11,425 nt of DNA. Source: Arthrobacter sp. (GTDB taxonomy: Bacteria > Actinomycetota > Actinomycetes > Actinomycetales > Micrococcaceae). The notes under the pieces are model-generated. The model saw nothing but the letters and a program-made list of their open reading frames with translations, ran no database searches and was not told the DNA's origin. The first letter of the stretch is position 1, and the number at the start of each line of letters is the position of its first letter. The stretch spans positions 1-11,425 of the forward strand of contig JAODMA010000095.1 of the NCBI GenBank assembly GCA_025464545.1. The letters run 5' to 3'. This document shows positions 6,448 to 11,425 of this stretch, one piece after another. Both the position numbers and the translations under genes were made by a program.

Positions 6448-7866
6448 ATGCAGGCTGACCAGCAACTCTCGAAATCCCTCAAGCCCCGGCATCTTTCCAT
6501 GATCGCCATCGCCGGCGTGATCGGCGCCGGACTCTTTGTCGGCTCCGGCGCCGCAATCCAGCAGGCCGGTCCCGGCATCCTCCTTGCCTACATGGCAGCG
6601 GGACTCGTGGTCATCCTGGTCATGCGCATGCTCGGCGAAATGGCCGCAGCCAACCCGGAAACCGGCTCCTTCTCCACCTACGCGGACAAAGCCCTCGGCC
6701 GCTGGGCCGGCTTCAGCATCGGCTGGCTCTATGCGTGGTTCTGGATCATCGTGCTCGGCATCGAGGCCACGGCGGGAGCCGCCATCATGCACCGCTGGGT
6801 TCCGGGCATCGACCAGTGGGTCTGGGCCCTCATCCTCATGGTCCTGCTCACCCTGACAAACCTGGGATCAGTGAAGTCCTTCGGTGAGTTCGAATTCTGG
6901 TTCGCCTCCATCAAAGTGACGGCGATCGTGCTGTTCCTGCTCTTCGGTGTGGCCGCCATCCTCGGCTTGGTTCCCGGCGTCCCCGCCCCGGGACTCAGTA
7001 ACCTGGTCGACAACGGCGGCTTCCTCCCCAACGGTCCCGGTGCGGTGTTGGCGGGCATCCTGGTAGTCGTCTTCTCGTTCTTCGGCGCCGAGATCGCGAC
7101 GATCGCCGCCGGCGAATCCGAAAACCCGGTCGACGCCGTGAAGAAGGCAGTGAAGTCCACCGTCTGGCGCATCCTGGTCTTCTACATCGGCTCCATCGCC
7201 GTCGTGGTGACCCTGCTGCCGTGGAACTCCGCCTCGGTGGCCAAGAGCCCCTACGTTGCCGTGATCGAACTCTTCGGCATCCCCGGCGCCGGCACCATCA
7301 TGGACATCGTGGTGCTGACCTCCGTGCTGTCCTGCCTGAACTCCGGCCTCTACACGGCCAGCCGGATGCTCTTCTCGCTCTCCCGCCGCGGCGACGCACC
7401 CAAGTCCTGGATGCGGATCTCCAAGCGCGGCGTCCCAGCGGCGGCAGTCCTTGCCTCCACGGTGGTCGGCTTCGTTACGGTGGGCCTGAACTACATCGCC
7501 CCGGGCACGGTGTTCCTGTTCCTGGTCAACACCTCCGGCGCAATCGCATTGTTCGTCTGGCTGGTCATTGCCGGCTCGCAGCTGATCCTGCGCCGCCGAA
7601 TGGGCGCCGCAGCCAAGGGTCTGCAGCTGAAGATGTGGCTATTCCCCTACCTGACCTGGGTGGCCATCGTCAGCATCGTCGCCCTGCTGGTCGGAATGGT
7701 GATCCTGGAAACCACCCGGGAATCGCTGCTGCTATCGCTCGCCCTCGCGGCCGTCGTCGTAGGCATCGGCCTGTGGCGCTACCGGAAGCAGGGCGGGACA
7801 TCCACGGGAGCGCCCTCAGGAGTTCCGGCCGAGGAAGCGACCATCGGCGCGGGAACGGCCTCGTAG
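6448..7866 (+). CDS. gabP: GabP-type amino acid permease (APC superfamily, AAT family)
   Basis: A 472-residue, roughly 12-helix proton-coupled amino acid transporter. The N-terminal signature SLKPRHLSMIAIAGVIGAGL carries the helix-1 GVIGAGLFVGSG substrate-binding loop. Further stretches MRMLGEMAAANPETGSFSTY, LTNLGSVKSFGEFEFWFASI, IAAGESENP, VVTLLPWNS and VLSCLNSGLYTASRMLFSLS match the GABA permease GabP closely as I remember it from Bacillus subtilis. GABA is therefore the best substrate guess, though beta-alanine, proline or other amino acids cannot be excluded. The C-terminal tail (about 450-472) is hydrophilic and Gly/Thr-rich. AAGGA at 6434-6438 lies 9 nt before the ATG. The gene stands alone with no GABA transaminase or succinate-semialdehyde dehydrogenase gene beside it in the window. 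Confidence 0.88.
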   Translation: MQADQQLSKSLKPRHLSMIAIAGVIGAGLFVGSGAAIQQAGPGILLAYMAAGLVVILVMRMLGEMAAANPETGSFSTYADKALGRWAGFSIGWLYAWFWIIVLGIEATAGAAIMHRWVPGIDQWVWALILMVLLTLTNLGSVKSFGEFEFWFASIKVTAIVLFLLFGVAAILGLVPGVPAPGLSNLVDNGGFLPNGPGAVLAGILVVVFSFFGAEIATIAAGESENPVDAVKKAVKSTVWRILVFYIGSIAVVVTLLPWNSASVAKSPYVAVIELFGIPGAGTIMDIVVLTSVLSCLNSGLYTASRMLFSLSRRGDAPKSWMRISKRGVPAAAVLASTVVGFVTVGLNYIAPGTVFLFLVNTSGAIALFVWLVIAGSQLILRRRMGAAAKGLQLKMWLFPYLTWVAIVSIVALLVGMVILETTRESLLLSLALAAVVVGIGLWRYRKQGGTSTGAPSGVPAEEATIGAGTAS

Positions 7867-7914
7867 GGACTCCTGGCCCCCGTGCCCTCGTAGGGACTCC
7901 TGGCCTGGCCCCCG
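7861..7914. repeat. 27-bp direct duplication overlapping the permease stop codon
   Basis: The 18-mer TCGTAGGGACTCCTGGCC occurs exactly at 7861-7878 and 7888-7905, a 27-bp period. The first copy includes the permease stop codon TAG (7864-7866). After the second copy the match decays: CCCCCGTGCCC continues in both but is displaced by four inserted bases. This looks like a local tandem duplication in the 3' untranslated region and encodes nothing that I can see. Confidence 0.7.
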
Positions 7915-7947
7915 TGCCCCGGCCCGGAATGGCCCGCTTTCCCGCCC

Positions 7948-8032
7948 CCGGGACATGCCCAGCTCTGGTACCCAGGAATGGACATAGTGCCACTATGTCC
8001 ATCCTTCGGTGCCAGGGGTGGGCACGTCCCGG
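7948..8032. repeat. 85-bp near-palindrome with perfect 12-bp core arms
   Basis: Arms 7948-7989 and 7991-8032 are inverted copies around a single C at 7990. Aligned without gaps, about 35 of 42 positions match. The inner 12 bases are perfect: ATGGACATAGTG (7978-7989) against CACTATGTCCAT (7991-8002). Each arm holds GGACAT (or GGACGT) at its outer part and again at its inner part, 29 bp apart. It sits in the gap after the permease. It could be a REP/BIME-like extragenic palindrome, a bidirectional terminator or mRNA 3' stabiliser, or a double operator. There is no U-tract and no adjoining transposase gene. Confidence 0.75.
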
Positions 8033-8153
8033 TGCAAGCGTGGGGCATGTCCAGTCCGCCGGGTGTGGGGCGGAGCATGCACCGAGGCCGGCCGTGGGGC
8101 ATGTCCAGTCCTCGGCCTGAGGGGAGAGCATGTCCGCCCGGGCCGCCGGAGAT
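7995..8153. repeat. degenerate 52-54 bp tandem repeat array carrying ATGTCC motifs
   Basis: Starting from the right arm of the palindrome, three successive units begin ATGTCC at 7995, 8047 and 8101. The 18-mer GTGGGGCATGTCCAGTCC is exact at 8040-8057 and 8094-8111. Each unit holds a second ATGTCC-like hexamer 29-30 bp later: ACGTCC at 8024, ATGCAC at 8077 and ATGTCC at 8130. Hexamer spacing therefore alternates 29, 23, 30, 24, 29. Together with 7867-7947 and 8154-8233, in which I see only the duplication noted separately and a weak promoter region, this fills the 367-nt noncoding gap. Confidence 0.65.
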
Positions 8154-8233
8154 CCGGCTCCCCCTGCCAGGAGCACAGCGTTTCCACAGGAACGGCCTAG
8201 TGCTGGCATAGCGGCCTGGGGTTACATGGACCC

Positions 8234-9148
8234 ATGACCACGCCAATCCGGCCCCCGCAAGAGCCGCACCCCGACCACGACCGCGGCCTGGAATTCGATC
8301 TCTCCACACTGCTGAGCCGCCGCCGCTCCCTGGGCATGTTCCTCGGGGCCGGCGCGGCTGCGGCGCTGGCGGCCTGCACCCCGGGCGGATCGACGGGATC
8401 CGCCGGCTCTGCGACGGCAACCTCGACGCCGACTGGCTCCGCGGGCAGCGCTGGCACGACGGCAACCTCGACGCCGTCGGCCTCCGCGTCGCCCACACTG
8501 ACCCGGGCAATCGCCGAGTGCGGCGTCGAGATCCCCGAAGAAACCGCCGGACCGTTCCCCGGGGACGGGTCCAACGGTCCCAACGCGCTGTCGGCCTCCG
8601 GCGTCGTCCGGCAGGACATCACCGCCAGCTTCGGAACCTCGACCTCCACCGCCGAGGGCGTACCCCTGACCGTCACGCTGACCCTGCTCGACAACGCTAA
8701 CGGCTGTACCCCGCTGGCTGGTGCCGCCGTCTATGCCTGGCACTGCGACCGCGAGGGCAGGTACTCCATGTACGACTCCGGCCTCAGGAACGAGAACTAC
8801 CTCCGCGGCGTCCAGGAGGCCGACGCCAACGGCCAGGTCACCTTCAAGACCATCTACCCCGGCGCGTACAGCGGCCGCTGGCCGCACATCCACTTCGAGG
8901 TCTTCGAATCCATGAGCAACGCCACGACGGCGGGACAGGTCCTCGCCGTCTCGCAGATCGCGCTGACGGACGCGGCCTGCAGGGAGGTCTACGCCTCGGC
9001 CGGGTACGAGTCCAGCGCTCGGAACTTCCCGCGCACCACGCTCAAGTCCGACAACGTCTTCGGCGACGACGGCGGCATCTACCAACTCGCCACCATGGCA
9101 GGGTCGCTGTCCGCGGGCTACGCGGCCGCGCTCAACGTCACGGTCTAG
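8234..9148 (+). CDS. Tat-exported lipoprotein, intradiol ring-cleavage dioxygenase family
   Basis: A 304-residue extracytoplasmic protein related to protocatechuate 3,4-dioxygenase and catechol 1,2-dioxygenase (non-haem Fe(III), intradiol cleavage). A twin-arginine motif SRRRSLG (28-34) precedes a hydrophobic stretch and lipobox LAAC (Cys48), predicting Tat export and lipid anchoring. Residues 51-88 are a Ser/Thr/Gly/Ala linker with an internal repeat. The catalytic domain has EETAGPFPGDGSNGPN, VYAWHCDREGRYSMYDSG and YPGAYSGRWPHIHFEV. Probable iron ligands are Tyr177, Tyr212, His218 and His220, with Arg215 conserved. Relatives are secreted intradiol dioxygenases found in soil actinobacteria and linked to aromatic or lignin-derived substrates. 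The substrate is unproven and no aromatic-pathway genes adjoin. The gene has only a weak ribosome binding site (GGGG about 13 nt upstream). TAGCGG at about 8208-8213 is a poor -10 candidate. Confidence 0.85.
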   Translation: MTTPIRPPQEPHPDHDRGLEFDLSTLLSRRRSLGMFLGAGAAAALAACTPGGSTGSAGSATATSTPTGSAGSAGTTATSTPSASASPTLTRAIAECGVEIPEETAGPFPGDGSNGPNALSASGVVRQDITASFGTSTSTAEGVPLTVTLTLLDNANGCTPLAGAAVYAWHCDREGRYSMYDSGLRNENYLRGVQEADANGQVTFKTIYPGAYSGRWPHIHFEVFESMSNATTAGQVLAVSQIALTDAACREVYASAGYESSARNFPRTTLKSDNVFGDDGGIYQLATMAGSLSAGYAAALNVTV

Positions 9149-9170
9149 CCGCCGGCCGCGGTACCGTAGT

Positions 9171-9187
9171 GCCCGCCTGGGTCGGGC
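9171..9187 (+). terminator. weak GC hairpin after the dioxygenase gene
   Basis: GCCCG (9171-9175) pairs with CGGGC (9183-9187) over a 7-nt loop, 22 nt after the dioxygenase stop. There is no U-tract, and stems this short arise easily by chance in GC-rich DNA, so a terminator role is only possible. Confidence 0.2.
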
Positions 9188-9208
9188 GTCCCGGCCCGGC
9201 CACGGCGC

Positions 9209-9214
9209 TAGACT
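9209..9214 (+). promoter_or_regulatory. -10 box TAGACT, leaderless promoter of the M18 aminopeptidase
   Basis: TAGACT ends 7 nt before the ATG at 9222 in the context GCGCTAGACTCGGTGCCATG. That places the transcription start at or next to the ATG, so the mRNA would be leaderless. The absence of any purine-rich ribosome binding site upstream agrees. No clear -35 box is visible. The spacing argument also supports 9222 as the true start. Confidence 0.55.
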
Positions 9215-9221
9215 CGGTGCC

Positions 9222-10535
9222 ATGCCCTCCCACGCCAGTGCCGCCGCCCACATCCAGGACCTCGGCGCGTACGTCTCCGCATCGCCGTCCAGCTTCCACG
9301 CCGTCCACGAGGCCGCCCGCCGGCTGGACGCTGCGGGGTTCACCGCCCTGGACGAACTGCAGCCGTGGGACGACCCCGCAGAACCGACCGGCAAGCACTA
9401 CGTGATCCGCGACGGTGCCCTGATCGCCTGGAGAAGGCCCAAAGGAGCCGGTCCCACCACAGGCTTCAACATCCTGGGCGCGCACACCGATTCGCCGTCG
9501 TTCAAACTCAAGCCCAAACCCACCACCGGAAAGTCGGGTTGGCTGCAGGCCGGCGTCGAGGTCTACGGCGGACCGCTGCTCAACTCCTGGCTGGACCGGG
9601 AACTTCAGCTCGCCGGGCGGCTCGTGATGCTCGACGGCACCCAGTACCTCACCGCCACCGGGCCGCTGCTCCGCTTCCCCCAGCTGGCCATCCACCTTGA
9701 CCGCGCCGTGAACGAGGGCCTGGTGTTGGACAAGCAGCAGCACATGAACCCGGTCTTTGGCCTTGGGGACCCGGACGGTGAAGACCTGCTGGCGTTGCTC
9801 GCCGACCGCGCCGAGGCCGAAAATGTCGACCCGGCGAAGATCGGCGGCTACGACGTCGTGATCGCGGATACCCAGGCGCCCGCCGTCTTCGGAGCGAAGA
9901 AAGAGTTTTTCGCCTCCGGCCGGCTGGACAACCTCTCCGCCACGCACGCCGGGCTTGAGGCCTTGATCGCCCATGCCCAGGCTCCGCTGCCGGCCGGAAC
10001 CCCGATCGCAGTCCTGGCCGCCTTCGACCACGAGGAAATCGGCTCAGCCTCCCGCTCCGGTGCCTGCGGACCCGTGCTGGAGGATGTCCTGGTGCGCATC
10101 TCCGACGGACTCGGCGCCTCGGCGAGCCAGCGGCGGCAGGCTTTTGCCGCGTCGTTCTGCGTCTCGGCCGACGCCGGCCACGCCGTCCACCCCAACTACC
10201 CCGAGCGGCACGACCCGGCCAACCGGCCGGCCCTGAACGGCGGCCCGCTGCTGAAGATTAACGCGAACCAGCGCTACGCCACGGACGCCGCCGGCGCAGC
10301 CCTCTGGGCGCGGCTGTGCACCGACGCCCGCATCCCGTACCAGGAGTTCGTCTCCAACAACGTGATGCCCTGCGGCTCCACGATCGGCCCGCTGACCGCC
10401 ACCCGCCTGGGGATCAGGACGGTCGACGTCGGCGTGCCCCTGCTGTCGATGCACTCGGCGCGGGAGTTGTGCGGGGTCGAGGACCCTTACCGGCTGGCCC
10501 GGGTAACCGAGCGTTTCTTCCGAACGGCGGCATAG
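9222..10535 (+). CDS. apeB: M18 family metallo-aminopeptidase (aspartyl aminopeptidase type)
   Basis: A 437-residue cytosolic dinuclear-zinc aminopeptidase of family M18, the usual family length. It removes N-terminal residues, preferentially acidic ones in many members, from peptides. The metal-site motifs are all present and in order: LGAHTDSP (His88), SGRLDNLSA (Asp236 bridging), FDHEEIGS (Glu271 general base, Glu272 ligand), SADAGHAVHPNYPE (Asp317) and LSMHSARELCG (His411). The dimerisation/substrate stretch VSNNVMPCGSTIGP is also intact. The gene appears monocistronic: it has its own leaderless promoter, lies 73 nt after the dioxygenase, and ends 10 nt from the convergent DUF1345 gene. 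The protein looks fully functional. Specificity for aspartyl residues is family knowledge and is not visible in the sequence. Confidence 0.92.
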   Translation: MPSHASAAAHIQDLGAYVSASPSSFHAVHEAARRLDAAGFTALDELQPWDDPAEPTGKHYVIRDGALIAWRRPKGAGPTTGFNILGAHTDSPSFKLKPKPTTGKSGWLQAGVEVYGGPLLNSWLDRELQLAGRLVMLDGTQYLTATGPLLRFPQLAIHLDRAVNEGLVLDKQQHMNPVFGLGDPDGEDLLALLADRAEAENVDPAKIGGYDVVIADTQAPAVFGAKKEFFASGRLDNLSATHAGLEALIAHAQAPLPAGTPIAVLAAFDHEEIGSASRSGACGPVLEDVLVRISDGLGASASQRRQAFAASFCVSADAGHAVHPNYPERHDPANRPALNGGPLLKINANQRYATDAAGAALWARLCTDARIPYQEFVSNNVMPCGSTIGPLTATRLGIRTVDVGVPLLSMHSARELCGVEDPYRLARVTERFFRTAA

Positions 10536-10545
10536 GTCCCCCGGA

Positions 10546-11229
10546 CTAGGAGGCGAGCCCGATCACCAGGTTGATAGTGGCCGCCAGGATGACGGTGCCG
10601 AAGAGGTAGGACAGCAGGCTGTGCTTGAGGGCCTCGGCACGGATGCCATGATTCTGCAGGGCGGTGTCCGAGACCTGATAGGTCATGCCGAGGCTCGTGG
10701 CCAGGTAGGCGAAGTCGGTGTACTGCGGGGGCTCCCTCTGGTTGAAGTCGATCCCGCCTACGTCGGTGCCGGCTTTGGGGCCGGTGCTGTAGAACAGCTG
10801 GGCATAGCGCAGGGTGAAGAGTGTCTGGACCAGCAGCCAGGACAGCGCGACCGAGGCCAGGGCCAGCATTCCGCCGCCGAGCCGGGCCGCCGCCTCGGCG
10901 TCCTTGTGCGAATCGACGACGACGGCTGCCACCGCCGCCAGGCTGGCCACGTTGGCGGCCAGGATCAGCAGGTCGGTGGTCCCCCGCGACGGATCCTCCG
11001 CCGTGGCATGGGACCGTGTCTCGCCCGCATCGAGGCGCCCGATCACGACCCAGACCCAGATCAGGTACGTCAGCGCGGCCCCGCCCCAGCCGATCGTGGG
11101 AGCCTGGACCCAATGCCCGGCCAGGCCGGCCGCAGTCGCTGAAATCAACCCGGCCAGCAGCATGACGGCGAAACGCAGGCGGCTCCTCCGGCTGCGCAGG
11201 GTGCGTCGGGACGCGGATCCGGTGTTCAT
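10546..11229 (-). CDS. DUF1345 domain membrane protein
   Basis: From the ATG at 11229 this is a 227-residue membrane protein of unknown function, about normal length for the DUF1345 family. Hydrophobic spans lie at about 18-38, 44-64, 85-106, 115-140, 173-187 and 203-224. The family signature is visible as VQTLFTLRYAQLFY followed by FNQREPPQYTDFAYLATSLG and MTYQVSDTA. The basic N-terminus SRRTLRSRRSRLR suggests a cytoplasmic start by the positive-inside rule. The frame stays open upstream to 11400, but that extension is Pro/Arg-rich, crosses a pentanucleotide repeat and has no family resemblance, so I prefer 11229. AGGGA touches this ATG, so the ribosome binding site is poor. CATGAT at 11241-11236, preceded by TGC, could be an extended -10 box for leaderless expression. 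The gene converges on apeB. Confidence 0.82.
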   Translation of the reverse strand: MNTGSASRRTLRSRRSRLRFAVMLLAGLISATAAGLAGHWVQAPTIGWGGAALTYLIWVWVVIGRLDAGETRSHATAEDPSRGTTDLLILAANVASLAAVAAVVVDSHKDAEAAARLGGGMLALASVALSWLLVQTLFTLRYAQLFYSTGPKAGTDVGGIDFNQREPPQYTDFAYLATSLGMTYQVSDTALQNHGIRAEALKHSLLSYLFGTVILAATINLVIGLAS

Positions 11230-11238
11230 TCCCTGATC

Positions 11239-11280
11239 ATGGCATGGCATGGCATGGCATGGCATGGCATGGCACGGCAC
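11239..11280. repeat. pentanucleotide simple repeat (GGCAT)6(GGCAC)2
   Basis: Six perfect GGCAT units (11241-11270) are followed by two GGCAC units (11271-11280), and then by GGCCCC-type repeats (about 11282-11295). On the minus strand this reads (GTGCC)2(ATGCC)6 and ends 11 nt before the DUF1345 start codon. Every ATGCC unit carries an ATG. Together with the ATG at 11240 that gives seven staggered ATGs upstream of the preferred start, of which those at 11265 and 11250 are in frame with it. The tract is prone to slippage and lies in the promoter/start region. Confidence 0.85.
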
Positions 11281-11400
11281 CGGCCCCGGCCCCGGCCTGC
11301 CCACACACCGGTTGTCCACATGGCGGCCGGCGCTCTTCCGTACCGGCTGGGCAGCCCGTACGGTGGTGGCACGGAATCGCGGAAACCGGCCCGGATGCAC

Positions 11401-11406
11401 TAAGCT
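11401..11406 (+). promoter_or_regulatory. candidate -10 box TAAGCT at the right edge
   Basis: TAAGCT, followed by ATTGAAGTCTG, lies in the AT-richest stretch of the 196-nt noncoding region to the right of the DUF1345 start. It may be the promoter of a rightward gene beyond the window. No -35 box is clear. Apart from the simple repeats and this box I see nothing in 11281-11425. Confidence 0.25.
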
Positions 11407-11425
11407 ATTGAAGTCTGTGCTGCGC

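Noticed and set aside
7948..8032. Insertion-sequence terminal repeats
   Set aside because: The arms meet around one base with no space for a transposase, and no target duplication is visible.
7951..8135. CRISPR array
   Set aside because: Repeats are short and degenerate, the supposed spacers resemble each other, part of the array is inverted, and no cas gene is present.
7978..8211. 77-codon plus-strand frame starting in the palindrome
   Set aside because: It has no ribosome binding site, a composition dictated by the repeats, and no domain.
7779..8510. Minus-strand open frame through the intergenic repeat region
   Set aside because: It repeats GLDMPH only because the DNA repeats. It runs antisense into two real genes and resembles nothing known.
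10621..11142. 173-codon plus-strand open frame
   Set aside because: It is antisense to the DUF1345 gene, which shows membrane spans and the family signature. The plus frame has neither.
11230..11400. N-terminal extension of the DUF1345 gene to an ATG at 11400
   Set aside because: The added 57 residues are Pro/Arg/Cys/His-rich, translated from simple repeats, and unlike the family. The 227-residue form has the normal length.
11395..11425. Start of a tRNA gene at the right edge
   Set aside because: Too few bases to show any cloverleaf. Only a possible -10 box can be supported.

Overview
The window looks like chromosome from a high-GC actinobacterium, most likely an Arthrobacter/Pseudarthrobacter-type member of the Micrococcales. 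GC is high throughout, coding third positions are almost all G or C, and several genes have a TANNNT box 6-7 bases before the ATG, as in actinobacterial leaderless transcription. The genus is inferred from protein character, not from a database search.

Left end (1-1360, minus strand): debris of an actinobacterial conjugative element. Positions 1-1129 encode the C-terminal part of a TraG/VirD4-like coupling protein (Walker B DEAAN, TraM-recognition region). Positions about 1130-1356 encode a frameshifted piece of a VirB4/SCO6880-like conjugation ATPase. The two are joined directly, with the coupling protein's N-terminus and Walker A missing. The ATPase piece then abuts, tail to head, a plus-strand gene for a diacylglycerol-kinase catalytic domain (1248-2093) that has lost its own N-terminus. 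This is a recombination scar between mobile and chromosomal DNA, or an assembly join.

Middle (2100-6213, plus strand): a four-gene signalling/transport cassette. It comprises an ABC ATPase, an ABC-2-type permease, a DesK/LiaS-type histidine kinase and a NarL/LuxR-family response regulator. The spacing is 2 nt, 31 nt and a 4-nt overlap. Upstream of the ATPase gene lie an operator-like inverted repeat with 11-bp-spaced CCCTGA repeats and a leader hairpin next to the ribosome binding site. The kinase/regulator pair probably controls the transporter. The exported substrate cannot be read from the sequence.

Right part (6214-11425): a GabP-type amino acid permease; a GC-rich intergenic region (7867-8233) with a near-palindromic element of about 85 bp followed by a degenerate 52-54 bp tandem array; a Tat-exported lipoprotein of the intradiol dioxygenase family; a leaderless M18 aminopeptidase (apeB type); and, convergent with it after a 10-bp gap, a DUF1345 membrane protein. 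A pentanucleotide repeat tract lies just upstream of the DUF1345 start and carries staggered ATG codons. No rRNA, tRNA, insertion sequence or CRISPR array is visible.

The main candidates for undescribed biology are the intergenic palindrome/array, the ATG-bearing pentanucleotide repeat, and the conjugation-element scar that beheads the kinase gene. None of these proves a new system.
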